A stretch of 64,000 nucleotides of DNA, from positions 84,159 through 148,158 of the forward strand of contig CAUGTZ010000002.1 in assembly GCA_959602645.1 (NCBI GenBank). Reading direction: 5' to 3'. The first letter of the stretch is position 1. Each line of letters starts with the position of its first letter. This DNA is from an uncultured Collinsella sp. (GTDB taxonomy: Bacteria > Actinomycetota > Coriobacteriia > Coriobacteriales > Coriobacteriaceae). The notes beneath the pieces were generated by a model. It ran no database searches, had not been told where the DNA came from, and was given only the letters and a program-made list of their open reading frames with translations. Shown one piece after another: positions 17,183-26,675 of the stretch. The translations under genes and the position numbers were made by a program.

Positions 17183-17254
17183 CACTCATTGGGGACAGAC
17201 TTAAATGAGTGCTTGCCGCCCGGCCGGCGAATCGGCAAAGACTGTCCCCGATGA
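17183..17254. repeat. REP-like conserved-loop hairpin, copy C, with inverted partner
   Basis: CACTCATT/AATGAGTG (perfect 8 bp) encloses GGGGACAGACTTA (17183-17211). A second, inverted copy of the core (AAGACTGTCCCCGATGA, ending 17254) follows after a GC-rich dyad (CTTGCCG...CGGCAAAG), ending right at the stop of the FtsX gene. The paired arrangement resembles REP doublets. Confidence 0.6.
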
Positions 17255-19921
17255 CTACTCCTGCACCTTGAGGGCTTCGGCCAGGCTGACGCGCTTGATG
17301 GAACGCGTGTGCAGCAGCGCCACGACCAGGTAGGTTGCAAAGCCGATGCCGACGCATGCAGCCATGGACCAAGCGGGCACGTAGATCTCGATATTGCCGT
17401 TGTAGGCGAGCAGCATCGAGCGGAAGATGGCCGTGAGCGAGCCAATAATGACCGGCAGGCTCAGCACGAGCGACGCCGCCACGCACAGCGTGATCGAGCG
17501 GATGTACAGATGCGAAATCTCGCCATCGCGATAGCCAAAGACCTTCATGTAGCTGATCGACCGGGCGCTATGGTCGATAACAGCCTTGGTCAGCAGGTAC
17601 ATAAACAGCAGGAAGATAAACACCGCGAGCCCGACCATCATGCCGATCATTTTGCTCATCATGCCGATAAACTGGTCGCCCACGGCGCGCATGTCGTCGG
17701 GCGTGGTGTCGCCGGCAAAGTAGCGCGCGTCGAGGTCGAGCTTCTCGTTGCTCACATAGCCGTTGAAGTAGGCGGCATCGTTGTCGAACAGCTCGTTAAA
17801 GTCATCGATGCTCATATAGATATTCATGTCCGACTTTGAGCCCCAGGAGCAGCCCTTGCCCGCGTACTCAAGGGAATAATCCCGAGCCTCGTACTTGTCG
17901 CGAAGCTCGACCTTCTGGCCCTCGCTCCAGCCAAACTTGTCGAGCAGGTCGCCGCCAAAGACGACGTGTCCGTCGCCGATGTTGAGGCCCTTCCAGTAGC
18001 GCGAATCGAGCGAGATGCCGTAGACGGAAATCGTCTCCTCGCCATTACCATCGCCGCGGTCGTATTGCAGCTGGTAGACGGCATATTTCTCGGCCTGCGC
18101 GATTGCGCCCGCGCCGTTGTCGGTCGAATTGACCGGGTGGATATCGTCGTTGTCAGTGTCGATCTTAGAGGCCTTGTCGATCAGGTCGATAGCCTCGTCG
18201 CGGTTGCAGCCGAGGGCATCGGCAAGGTCATCGAGGCGCGCATAAAGCGCATCTTTCTTGTCCTGGACCTTGGCGAGCGCGTTCTGCGCCGCGGCCAGGC
18301 CCTCGGCAGACGGAGATGCGGTCGCGGCATCGGCTGCCGTCTGCGCCGCATCGGCCGCGTCGTCAAGCTCGTCATCGGCATCCTGAGCGGCGGAAAGCAG
18401 CGCGCCGTCAACCGACTGCAAGCGCTCGAGTGCCGACCACTGCTCGCGCTCCTCGGCAGTACCCTCGAGCTCCAGCGGCACCTTGAGCGTGTACTGGTGC
18501 TCGGCGACCAGGCTTGTCTCGAGGTTGTCGGCGTAGTGCGTCATCGTGGGCAGAATCGCCAGACCAAAGAGCAGCAACAGCGAGGCAAACGCAATGCCCA
18601 CGAAGAGCGTGGCGAAGTTGCCCAGGTTGCGCAGGAAGATGCGCAGGCGGAAGCGCGAGACAAAACCCATGCGCTCCGGCAGCTGCAAGCCGCGCTTGGT
18701 GCCAGACTTGCCGCTCGCCTCATGACGAAGGAACTGCAACGGCGTCTTGCCCATCTTGCGAAGCAGGCCCACCAGCGTGATGAGGATGAGCGCGGCGGCG
18801 GGAACCACGGCGCACTTCACAAAGATCTCCCAGCTCCAGTACACCTGGAAGGGCGGCAGGCTGTACGAACCGTAATAGAGGCTGCGCATGGGCTCGGTAA
18901 AGAACACAACGCCGAGCGCAGTGCCCAAAAGCGCCGCGACCACGCCCACGGTAGCGGGAAGTGCCAGGTAGTGCAGCACGATCTCGCGTCGACGATAGCC
19001 GCTGGCGAGCAGCGTGCCGATGATGGCGCTCTCCTCCTCGATGGTGGCGTCGGTAAGGACCACAAAGACGAACGCCATGATCACAATGATGATGTCGAGC
19101 AGCGTCATCCACATCATAGAGTCGCCGTCCACGTCGTCGCGCGCATAGCCAATGCCCTGGTTGGAATCGGCGTCGACAAGATCGTCCACGCGCGCATCGG
19201 CGTCGGTCAGCGCCTCGACCATATCCTGCTCCGCATCGATGCGATCCGCGGTGGGGAGGTCGCGATCGGCAAAGGTGAAGGAGTAGGTGTAGGCAGGCGC
19301 GCCGCCGGCATCCTCGAGCGCGGCAAAGCCGGCGTCGGTGACCTCGGCCACGCCGTACGTGATGGTGTTCACCGTAAAGTCCGAATTGTTGAGGAACAGC
19401 GCCTGGCTATCGGGCTGGGTCATGATGCCGCAGATGGTGTAGGTGCGACCCTCAAGCTCGACCTTATCGCCCACGGCGAGGTCGTTGTTGGTGGCAAAGA
19501 CGCGGTCGATGGCCACCTCGTCGTCCGCCTTGGGCTGCCTGCCTTCGCAGTAGGACGCGATGTCGACCTTGGTGCGGTGCGCATAGGTACGCAGGGTGCG
19601 CTTGGTGCCGTCGTCGCCAGCCGCCTTTTTGATGATGGCGTCGATAGAGAAGTTCTTGTAGAGCGTGACGCCGCCGACGTCGTCGGCCGCGTCTTCGGCT
19701 GCCTTGAGCTGGTCTTTGGTGGCCTCGAAGGAGGTGGTCACGCGGCCGTCCTCAATCGTGTACGCATCGCGCATGTCGTCGATAAGGCAACCGATGGAAT
19801 GCGCCGCGAGCAAAAAGCCCGAGGTAAGGGCGATGCTTCCGCACATAAGCAAAAAGATGCCCAGGTACTTGCCGATATTGCGGCGCAGCTCGCGCGGGAG
19901 ACGTTTTGCGAGAGGTGTCAT
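17255..19921 (-). CDS. FtsX-like ABC transporter permease
   Basis: 888 residues. An N-terminal anchor precedes a MacB-type periplasmic region (about 40-250), then three membrane helices (about 265-400, VVVLTDATIEEESAIIGTLL) and a fourth hydrophobic region near 440-470. A second extracellular domain contains an Ala/Asp-rich coiled coil (about 520-610). The C-terminal FtsX domain (about 780-888) holds SYMKVFGYRDGEISHLYIRS. With the ATPase 8 nt upstream it forms a two-gene export or mechanotransmission ABC system. Start taken at 19921 (ATG) because the longer TTG form overlaps the ATPase stop. Substrate unknown; this permease type often handles lipids, peptides or antimicrobial resistance. Confidence 0.85.
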   Translation of the reverse strand: MTPLAKRLPRELRRNIGKYLGIFLLMCGSIALTSGFLLAAHSIGCLIDDMRDAYTIEDGRVTTSFEATKDQLKAAEDAADDVGGVTLYKNFSIDAIIKKAAGDDGTKRTLRTYAHRTKVDIASYCEGRQPKADDEVAIDRVFATNNDLAVGDKVELEGRTYTICGIMTQPDSQALFLNNSDFTVNTITYGVAEVTDAGFAALEDAGGAPAYTYSFTFADRDLPTADRIDAEQDMVEALTDADARVDDLVDADSNQGIGYARDDVDGDSMMWMTLLDIIIVIMAFVFVVLTDATIEEESAIIGTLLASGYRRREIVLHYLALPATVGVVAALLGTALGVVFFTEPMRSLYYGSYSLPPFQVYWSWEIFVKCAVVPAAALILITLVGLLRKMGKTPLQFLRHEASGKSGTKRGLQLPERMGFVSRFRLRIFLRNLGNFATLFVGIAFASLLLLFGLAILPTMTHYADNLETSLVAEHQYTLKVPLELEGTAEEREQWSALERLQSVDGALLSAAQDADDELDDAADAAQTAADAATASPSAEGLAAAQNALAKVQDKKDALYARLDDLADALGCNRDEAIDLIDKASKIDTDNDDIHPVNSTDNGAGAIAQAEKYAVYQLQYDRGDGNGEETISVYGISLDSRYWKGLNIGDGHVVFGGDLLDKFGWSEGQKVELRDKYEARDYSLEYAGKGCSWGSKSDMNIYMSIDDFNELFDNDAAYFNGYVSNEKLDLDARYFAGDTTPDDMRAVGDQFIGMMSKMIGMMVGLAVFIFLLFMYLLTKAVIDHSARSISYMKVFGYRDGEISHLYIRSITLCVAASLVLSLPVIIGSLTAIFRSMLLAYNGNIEIYVPAWSMAACVGIGFATYLVVALLHTRSIKRVSLAEALKVQE

Positions 19922-19929
19922 GGCGCCGC

Positions 19930-20655
<726 letters not shown>

Positions 20656-20736
20656 TGTTAGCCTCGTACTACTTTATGAGCGTAATAGTAAACCTTGGCG
20701 AACTATTTTGGGGCGAGGCCTGAAATTTATTTCAGA

Positions 20737-20767
20737 CTAGTCATTGGGGACGCTCTTAAATGACTAG
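20737..20767. repeat. REP-like conserved-loop hairpin, copy D
   Basis: CTAGTCATT/AATGACTAG (perfect 9 bp) encloses GGGGACGCTCTTA. It sits 4 bp from the stop of the ABC-2 permease gene at 20772. Confidence 0.6.
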
Positions 20768-20771
20768 GTGG

Positions 20772-21977
20772 CTAGGCGCGGGATTTGGCGCGTGCGAGGG
20801 CTAGGCCTACGGCGGCGATGGCCACGGCAAAGAGTGCCGTGATGCCAAGGTCGCAGGCGATGTCGCCCAACACGGCGGACGTCAAATCCGAGGCAAGCGC
20901 CTTGCCGATCGCGTCGTTCACCCAAAACGTCGGCACAAAATGTGCCACGGTCTGCACGGCCGAACCCATGAGCGACAGCGGCATCCAGGCGCCGCCCAAA
21001 AACGTCATGAGCATGCCGAGCAGATTGCCCACACCATTGAGCAGCTCCTCGCGTGCGCCCAAGCTCGAAAGCGCAAAGCCAACGGCCAGCGGCGTGCACG
21101 CCAGGGCAAACGTCGCCGCCAGCGCCAGGCACACGCGACCCGCGCCGACCTCGGCGACCGCGCCGGCAAAGCCCACGACGCCCATCATGCTCGACACAAA
21201 CCAGATGCAGACGGTCATCACGGCGGCGGCCGCAAACACGGCAAGCGAGCGCTGACGCCCGGAGACCGGGCTGGCCTCCATGCGGCGCACGCGCTCGGGC
21301 TCGTTCATGCCCGAGAACACCAATCCCACCGACACGATGACCGACGAAATGATCGCGTACGCGCCAAAGTTGAAGTACGACTTGAGCGTGGCGGCGGCAG
21401 TCGAGTAGACCTTGACCTGCTCGATCTGGACCTCCGCGCGCTTTGCGGCGGCATGCTCGGCGGCTTTGGCGACATCGCCGTTAGAGGCGGCAGGCTCTAG
21501 GGCCGCCGCAGCGCCCGCGAGCGAGATCCAGCGCGAGGCCTCGGCAGACGAAAGCGCCGCCGCCATGGTGCCAGCACCGTAGGTCACACCGAGCTTGGGC
21601 AGGTCCTCCCCCGCGTGGGCGGCTGCAACAAGATCGTCCTCGAACCCCTCCGGGATAAAGAACACGCAATCGGCACTGCCCTTGGCGCTGTTGCTCTTGG
21701 AGAGCGCGTCCGCAAGGTCGTACGTGTCGTCGCCGACGCCCGTGACCAGGTCAAAGCGCGAACCCAGATGCTTGGTAAGCGCCCGCGAAAGGTCGCTATT
21801 GTCGCGGTTGACCACAATCACGTTGGTGTCGTAGGGCTTGTACTCGGTAAGCTGCGACGAGTTCCAGCTCACCGAGGCCGCGATGAATACGCCCATGAGC
21901 GAGATGAACACCGTATAGATGAGCAGGTAGAACGGGTGCGCCAGCGCCATGCGAAGCGCGGTCTTAAAGGTGCTCAT
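20772..21977 (-). CDS. ABC-2 type permease (subunit 2)
   Basis: 401 residues with ABC2_membrane_3 topology: one N-terminal helix (about 18-38), an extracellular loop domain to about 210, then five C-terminal helices (for example FNFGAYAIISSVIVSVGLVF, GNLLGMLMTFLGGAWMPL). The family motif near the end is FVPTFWVNDAI. Start at 21977 with AAGGAG upstream. It overlaps the 3' end of the paired permease by 14 nt. Forms a heterodimeric exporter with the next two genes; substrate unknown (drug, peptide or lipid). Confidence 0.85.
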   Translation of the reverse strand: MSTFKTALRMALAHPFYLLIYTVFISLMGVFIAASVSWNSSQLTEYKPYDTNVIVVNRDNSDLSRALTKHLGSRFDLVTGVGDDTYDLADALSKSNSAKGSADCVFFIPEGFEDDLVAAAHAGEDLPKLGVTYGAGTMAAALSSAEASRWISLAGAAAALEPAASNGDVAKAAEHAAAKRAEVQIEQVKVYSTAAATLKSYFNFGAYAIISSVIVSVGLVFSGMNEPERVRRMEASPVSGRQRSLAVFAAAAVMTVCIWFVSSMMGVVGFAGAVAEVGAGRVCLALAATFALACTPLAVGFALSSLGAREELLNGVGNLLGMLMTFLGGAWMPLSLMGSAVQTVAHFVPTFWVNDAIGKALASDLTSAVLGDIACDLGITALFAVAIAAVGLALARAKSRA

Positions 21978-23151
21978 AGCGGCTCCTTCCAAAGATCAGC
22001 GTAGCGGCGGCGACAAACACCAGGGTCATGAGGACAAGCGCGCCGGCGCGGACGGCGAAGGGCCCCAGATCCTCAAAGAAATACAGGCGATTGAACATGT
22101 CGCAGATGAGCTTGACGGGGTTGAGCCAGCACTCGGCCGGGCAGGCGCGGGCGACGTCGTCGGCAAGCGCCATCGCCGGCTCGCCGTAGAGGCCGGCGAA
22201 CAGGGCGCACGTGGTGGCAAAGCCCGTGAGGATGCCCGACTTGGACGCCTTGCCGCCCTTAACGGGGAGCGTCCCCACAAAAAGTCCCAGGCCCGTGGCG
22301 GCAAGCGCGGATGCGGCTCCGCCCACCAAGCACAGCCCCTCGCGCCCGCCAAAGTCGACGCCAACAACTAGGCGCACGTAGCCAATCGCGACCGCCATCG
22401 AGGCAAAGGAGACCAGCCACGAGCCCACAAAGATACCGGCCAGCGACGCCGTTTTGGAAAGGCCGCCCACGCAGCGACGCGCGCCGAGGCCAGACAGATT
22501 GGGTTGTAAATCGACGACACTCAAGGCGGCAAACTCGGCAGACATCATCGCGACCAGGCCAAAAAGCGCGTAATAGTAGATGACCGTGCCATCGGGCGTG
22601 ATGCGTGTCAGGCTCACACGGCGGGTTCCGCCCTCGAGCGACAGGGCGCGCGCAACCGCCTCCTGGTCGGCGAGCGCCGCCGGGTTGTCCTGGGCAATCT
22701 GGGACATGAGCTCGGCATTTTGCGTATACGAGCTGGCCACCGTCTCCAAAATGCTGCGGTCGGTGAGCACCGATGAGGCACGCGAGCTGTCGTAGCTCGA
22801 TAGCAGCGTGAGCTTGGGTGCGCCCGCAGCATCGACCGTGTAGATGCCCGCGACCTCGCCGGACTTGAGCGCTTTGCGCGCGGCAGCCAAGTCTTCGTAC
22901 TCGCTCACATCGAGCAGTTGATCGTCGCCCCCCTCGGCAAGCGAGGTCGCCACGTCCTTAAAGGACGAAGCGCCCCAGGCTTCGTCAGCGACAACGGCTA
23001 CCGGCACTGGGTCGATCTTGCCGTCGGAGCTGAGGTTCGCAAACATAAACATGAACATCGTTGAAAGCGCAATGGGAAAGATCGCGCCCCAGACCCATGT
23101 ACTCGGTCGACGCAATAGCGTCTTGAGCGTGGTGATGATGGTGTTGAACAT
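21964..23151 (-). CDS. ABC-2 type permease (subunit 1)
   Basis: 395 residues with the same architecture as its neighbour: N-terminal helix (about 20-40, WGAIFPIALSTMFMFMF), soluble extracellular domain, then helices from about 195 onward. It contains NPVKLICDMFNRLYFF, the counterpart of the neighbour's late motif. It begins 9 nt after the ATPase stop, so translation is probably coupled. The two permeases look like ancient paralogues. Confidence 0.85.
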   Translation of the reverse strand: MFNTIITTLKTLLRRPSTWVWGAIFPIALSTMFMFMFANLSSDGKIDPVPVAVVADEAWGASSFKDVATSLAEGGDDQLLDVSEYEDLAAARKALKSGEVAGIYTVDAAGAPKLTLLSSYDSSRASSVLTDRSILETVASSYTQNAELMSQIAQDNPAALADQEAVARALSLEGGTRRVSLTRITPDGTVIYYYALFGLVAMMSAEFAALSVVDLQPNLSGLGARRCVGGLSKTASLAGIFVGSWLVSFASMAVAIGYVRLVVGVDFGGREGLCLVGGAASALAATGLGLFVGTLPVKGGKASKSGILTGFATTCALFAGLYGEPAMALADDVARACPAECWLNPVKLICDMFNRLYFFEDLGPFAVRAGALVLMTLVFVAAATLIFGRSRYEHL

Positions 23152-23160
23152 GGCCGCCCC

Positions 23161-24099
23161 CTAGTCGCGCAGCTCGCGGCCGGTGATCTCGAGGAACACG
23201 TCGTTGAGGGTCGGCGGTTCGCTCCACACGCGGCCGAGTGCCACGTCAGCAGCGCGCAGCGTGTCGAGGATGTCGACCAAATTGTGCGGGCTCGCTTCGC
23301 AGGTGCAGATGAGCTCGCCGCCGGAAAGCCCAACCGAAAGCACGTGCTCGAGGGCACGCAGCCGCTCGACTGTGGCGGGCTCGACGGCGCCGACCTCGAC
23401 GGTCACGCGCTCACCCATCTGAATCATGCGCTTGAGCTCGTCGTTGGTGCCCTGCGCCAGCACACGGCCGCCGTCCATGATCATGATGCGGCTGCAGATC
23501 TGCTCGACTTCCTCCATGTAATGGCTGGTATACACCACCGTGGCGCCTTCGTCGCGCAAGCGGCAGATGCCCTCCAGGATGGCGTTGCGGCTCTGCGGGT
23601 CGACCGCCACCGTGGGTTCGTCAAAGAGGATCAGCTCGGGCTTGTGCGCGATGCCGCAGGCGATGTTGAGGCGACGCGCCAGGCCGCCCGAGAGCTTGCC
23701 GGGGCGAAACTTGGTAAAGTCGCCCAAGCCGACAAAGTCGATCGCCTCGTCCGCCAGCGCGCGGCGACGTTTGCGGTCGTTGACGTAGAGACTGCAGAAA
23801 TAGTCGATGTTCTCACGCACGGTGAGCTCGTCGAACACCGCCACTTGCTGTGGGACCACGCCGATGCGGCGTTTGAGGTCGTAACGCGTGGGCGTCATGG
23901 GCTCGCCGAACAGCTCGATGGTGCCCTTGTCGTAAGCGAGCAGCTGCAGGATGCAGTTGATGGACGTGGTCTTGCCCGAGCCGTTGGGGCCCAGCAGGCC
24001 AAAGATCTCGCCAGGGGCAATACTCAGGTTAAAGTGGTCGAGCGCGATAAGATCGTCGTAGCGCTTGACGAGGTTTTCGACGTGGACGATATCTGTCAT
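23161..24099 (-). CDS. ABC transporter ATP-binding protein (DrrA/CcmA type)
   Basis: 312 residues. Walker A is GLLGPNGSGKTTSINCI, Q-loop VPQQVAVFDELTVREN, signature LSGGLARRLNIACGIAH, Walker B LILFDEPTVAVDPQSR and H-loop VYTSHYMEEVEQIC. The C-terminal 80 residues form a DUF4162-like tail typical of drug-export ATPases. The start at 24099 is preceded by GGAAGG; earlier in-frame starts are less supported. Head of the exporter operon, divergent from a two-component system that probably controls it, as in many LiaSR/BceRS-like arrangements. Confidence 0.92.
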   Translation of the reverse strand: MTDIVHVENLVKRYDDLIALDHFNLSIAPGEIFGLLGPNGSGKTTSINCILQLLAYDKGTIELFGEPMTPTRYDLKRRIGVVPQQVAVFDELTVRENIDYFCSLYVNDRKRRRALADEAIDFVGLGDFTKFRPGKLSGGLARRLNIACGIAHKPELILFDEPTVAVDPQSRNAILEGICRLRDEGATVVYTSHYMEEVEQICSRIMIMDGGRVLAQGTNDELKRMIQMGERVTVEVGAVEPATVERLRALEHVLSVGLSGGELICTCEASPHNLVDILDTLRAADVALGRVWSEPPTLNDVFLEITGRELRD

Positions 24100-24286
24100 G
24101 AGGTGGCCCTTCCGTTGATTGTGGCCCGGTATGATTGCATCATCGCAGGAGCCGCCGGCGCGCACCAGTGAGCTTTGTCACGAGTGCGAGGATCTTGGTC
24201 GTGCGGTCTGCCGACGCTCCCGCTTTGTCGCGTGGGAGGAATGTCACGGTTGCGCAGGCTGCCCCTCCACCACGCGCGGCTTCGCG

Positions 24287-24292
24287 TACAAT
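24287..24292 (+). promoter_or_regulatory. -10 element of a probably leaderless histidine-kinase mRNA
   Basis: TACAAT ends 6 bp before the ATG at 24299, so the expected start point falls on the start codon itself. No Shine-Dalgarno sequence is present. No good -35 was seen at 17-18 bp. Confidence 0.45.
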
Positions 24293-24298
24293 ACCCGT

Positions 24299-25444
24299 AT
24301 GAACAGGCTTTTCGACAAATCGATTGTGCTGGCGTGCTGCATTGCGGCCGCCACGGGCCTTGCTGTGGACGCTCGCCTGGTCGCAGCCTTTTGCCTTGGC
24401 GTTATTGCCACCTCGCTGGCCGAGCTCGCACAGAAGGAACGCACGAGCCGCACAAGCGAGGCCGCGAGCTACGCTTACATCATCGCGGCTGTCTTCGTGC
24501 CGCCGTTTGTACCGTTTGCGCCCCTCGCCCTCTATGACATCGCGCGGCGCGTGCGCCGTGAACGCGTTTGGGTCGCGTTGGGCATTGGCGTCGCCTTTGT
24601 CTTTGCACTCGTCGCGGACCTTCGCGCCGACGCGCTTGCCGCCCGAACGCTCCTGCTGACCACCATCCTTTCAGTTGCCGCCACCTTGCTATCGCTACGT
24701 ACCGCCCAGTTGGAGCGCGAGCAGCAGCGCATGCGCCGCATCCGCGACGAGCTGCAGGAACGAGCCCTCGCGCTCGAGGCGCGCAACCGCGATCTTGCCG
24801 ATCGCCAGGACTACGAAGTCGAGCTCGCAACGCTCGCCGAACGCACCCGCATCGCGCGCGAGATCCACGATAACGTGGGCCACCAGCTCACGCGCGCTTC
24901 GCTCCAAACCGAAGCCTTGCGCGTGGTCCACGCCAACGAGCCCGGCGTCGCCGCCGATTTCGCCGACGTCAAACGCACGGTTGACGAGGCGCTCCAGCTC
25001 GTGCGCGCCAGCGTCCACGCGCTCAACGACAATGCGACCAACCTCTCCGTGCAGCTCGAGCGCATCGTTGAAGGCGTACGCTCGGACAGCGGCCCACAGA
25101 TTGAGCTTGAAGTTTTGGCCGAGCATGCGCCCGCCAACGTCGCCAACTGCTTTGCGGCGGTCCTGCGCGAGGCGCTCTCCAACACCATGCGCCACGCTTG
25201 CGCCCAAACCGTCACTGTACGGTGCATGGAACATCCGTCGTTTTACCAGCTCATCGTTACCGACGACGGCACGGGCGGGGCCCAAGCAAGCGGCCGCGGC
25301 GCCGCGGAGGGCATGGGGCTCGCCTCCATGCGCGAGCGCATCGAGGCGCTTGGCGGCACCTTCACCGCCGGCCCGCGCGCCGGCGCCGGCGGCTGGCGCG
25401 TGTTTGCCACCATTCCCAAACAGCAAGGAGATGAGGGCCGATGA
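24299..25444 (+). CDS. sensor histidine kinase (NarL/LiaS class)
   Basis: 381 residues: about four to five N-terminal membrane segments without a large extracytoplasmic sensor domain (residues 1-135), a coiled coil (about 140-180), a HisKA_3 dimerisation domain with phospho-acceptor AREIHDNVGHQLT, and a HATPase_c domain with LREALSNTMRHA (N box), VTDDGTGG and GMGLASMRERIEALGG. The intramembrane-sensing layout is common in kinases paired with ABC exporters. The stop overlaps the response regulator start (ATGA). Initiation appears leaderless (see 24287). Confidence 0.9.
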   Translation: MNRLFDKSIVLACCIAAATGLAVDARLVAAFCLGVIATSLAELAQKERTSRTSEAASYAYIIAAVFVPPFVPFAPLALYDIARRVRRERVWVALGIGVAFVFALVADLRADALAARTLLLTTILSVAATLLSLRTAQLEREQQRMRRIRDELQERALALEARNRDLADRQDYEVELATLAERTRIAREIHDNVGHQLTRASLQTEALRVVHANEPGVAADFADVKRTVDEALQLVRASVHALNDNATNLSVQLERIVEGVRSDSGPQIELEVLAEHAPANVANCFAAVLREALSNTMRHACAQTVTVRCMEHPSFYQLIVTDDGTGGAQASGRGAAEGMGLASMRERIEALGGTFTAGPRAGAGGWRVFATIPKQQGDEGR

Positions 25445-26070
25445 GGCTCATCGTTGTCGACGACGACCGCTTGGTGGTCGATTCGCTCAAGATTATCCTG
25501 GGCGCCCAGCCGCAAATCGAGGTAGCGGGCACCGGCGCCAATGGCGACGACGCGGTCGCGCTCTACGCTGAGCACGCGCCCGACATCGCGCTGCTCGACA
25601 TTCAGATGCCGGGACGCGACGGACTTTCGGCAGCGCGCGAAATCCTCGAGCGCGATCCCGCAGCACGCGTGGTGTTTCTGACGACATTCTCGGATGACGA
25701 GTACATTGTGTCGGCGCTCAAACTGGGCGCCCGCGGCTACCTGATCAAGACCGATGTCGCCGCCATTCCGCCAGCGTTGGCGCAGGTCATGGACGGCAAA
25801 CGCGTGCTCGAGGGCAAGGCGATCGAGGACATCGATTTTGACGGAACGGACATCGAGGCGAGCACGCCCCGCCGGCCCGCGGCCTTCGCCGGCCTGACCG
25901 ACCGCGAGTTCGAAGTCGCAGAGCTCATCGCCCGTGGCCTCGACAACAAGGAGATCGCTGCCACCGCCTATATGGGCGAAGGCACTGTGCGCAACCACAT
26001 CAGCTCGATCCTTGCCAAAATGGGCCTGCGCAACCGCACGCAGATTGCCATCGCCTACCTGCGAGGGTAG
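25441..26070 (+). CDS. NarL/LuxR-type response regulator
   Basis: 209 residues. The receiver domain has acidic pocket VVDDDR (6-8), phospho-acceptor Asp53 in LLDIQMPG, Thr in FLTTFSDDEY and Lys in GYLIKTD. The linker is followed by a LuxR helix-turn-helix (about 145-205): LTDREFEVAELIARGLDNKE, then GTVRNHISSILAKMGLRNRT. Translationally coupled to the kinase. Probable target: the divergent ABC exporter operon at 24099-20772, inferred from position. Confidence 0.93.
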   Translation: MRLIVVDDDRLVVDSLKIILGAQPQIEVAGTGANGDDAVALYAEHAPDIALLDIQMPGRDGLSAAREILERDPAARVVFLTTFSDDEYIVSALKLGARGYLIKTDVAAIPPALAQVMDGKRVLEGKAIEDIDFDGTDIEASTPRRPAAFAGLTDREFEVAELIARGLDNKEIAATAYMGEGTVRNHISSILAKMGLRNRTQIAIAYLRG

Positions 26071-26130
26071 TTTCCCGGCGGCCAACCGCTCCGACATATC
26101 ATAATGGCTGCCACCGATTTAATGCCATTT

Positions 26131-26284
26131 CAAAACTATGCCGGTTTACGGGGCTAAACTCAGGACCCCCATCCATACCCGCATTTTCTGCAAAATGACA
26201 ACTCGTCTACCTGCGGTTTTATTTTCACGCTTTTCGGTATGGTTGGGGATTCGAAATCCGGCCCCGTAAACCGGCATAGTTTTG
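26131..26284 (+). repeat. X-type long hairpin module, copy 1 (154 bp)
   Basis: 24-bp perfect terminal inverted repeats: CAAAACTATGCCGGTTTACG plus GGGC (26131-26154) and its exact complement (26261-26284). A second nested pair follows (CCCCCATCCATACC / GGTATGGTTGGGGA), then a central ACCTGCGGTTTTATTTT. It has the same length and design as copies at 33393 and 56818. No coding frame. Confidence 0.8.
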
Positions 26285-26327
26285 TCCGAGCGACCACGTC
26301 AAGTGTCTCCGCAAGCCGCTTCAAGCC

Positions 26328-26371
26328 AAAAATGATCCGTTATCCTCCGCCGCGGGGAACCAGTTGACGGC
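26328..26371 (+). repeat. W-type conserved spacer, copy 1
   Basis: AAAAATGATCCGTTATCCTC followed by CGCCGCGGGGAACC. Similar sequence lies between or beside hairpin modules at 33091, 33331, 56491 (reverse) and 56727 (reverse). Confidence 0.55.
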
Positions 26372-26376
26372 GCCCG

Positions 26377-26534
26377 CCACGAAATGGGCCCATCTACTAC
26401 GTTTAGTCCAGTACCCCCGACCATACCTCTGTTTTTCAGAAAACCGCAGGCGTTCTACCTGCGGTTTTGTTTTTGTGTTTTTCAGCATGGTCGGGAACAG
26501 GCAATCAAACGTAGTAGATGGGCCGGTTTCGTGG
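26377..26534 (+). repeat. Y-type long hairpin module, copy 1
   Basis: Core arms GGCCCATCTACTACGTTT (26387) and AAACGTAGTAGATGGGCC (to 26524) are perfect over 18 bp, 138 bp end to end. Outer arms CCACGAAA/TTTCGTGG extend it to 158 bp. Nested stems are CCCGACCAT/ATGGTCGGG and, at the tip, AAACCGCAGG-CGTTCTA-CCTGCGGTTT followed by TGTTTTTGTG, an intrinsic-terminator shape on the plus strand. Confidence 0.8.
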
Positions 26535-26552
26535 CAAGCCCTTCCCGCCTAC

Positions 26553-26662
26553 GCACAAAAGCGCCGCCACGGAGGAGGGAGATACCTCCGTGGCGGCTGG
26601 GGGTGGGGTGGGGGCTATGTTTTGGCTCCCCGCCGGCCGCCCGGGGCCTTTTGGCCCCGGGC
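26553..26662 (-). terminator. two GC-rich hairpins ending the adhesin transcript
   Basis: The first hairpin after the adhesin stop is GCCCGGGGCC-TTTT-GGCCCCGGGC (26639-26662). The second is a 13-bp perfect stem GCCGCCACGGAGG/CCTCCGTGGCGGC (26563-26597), followed on the reverse strand by GCGCTTTTGTG. The second has the better terminator shape. Confidence 0.75.
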
Positions 26663-26675
26663 GCTGCCAACGTGC

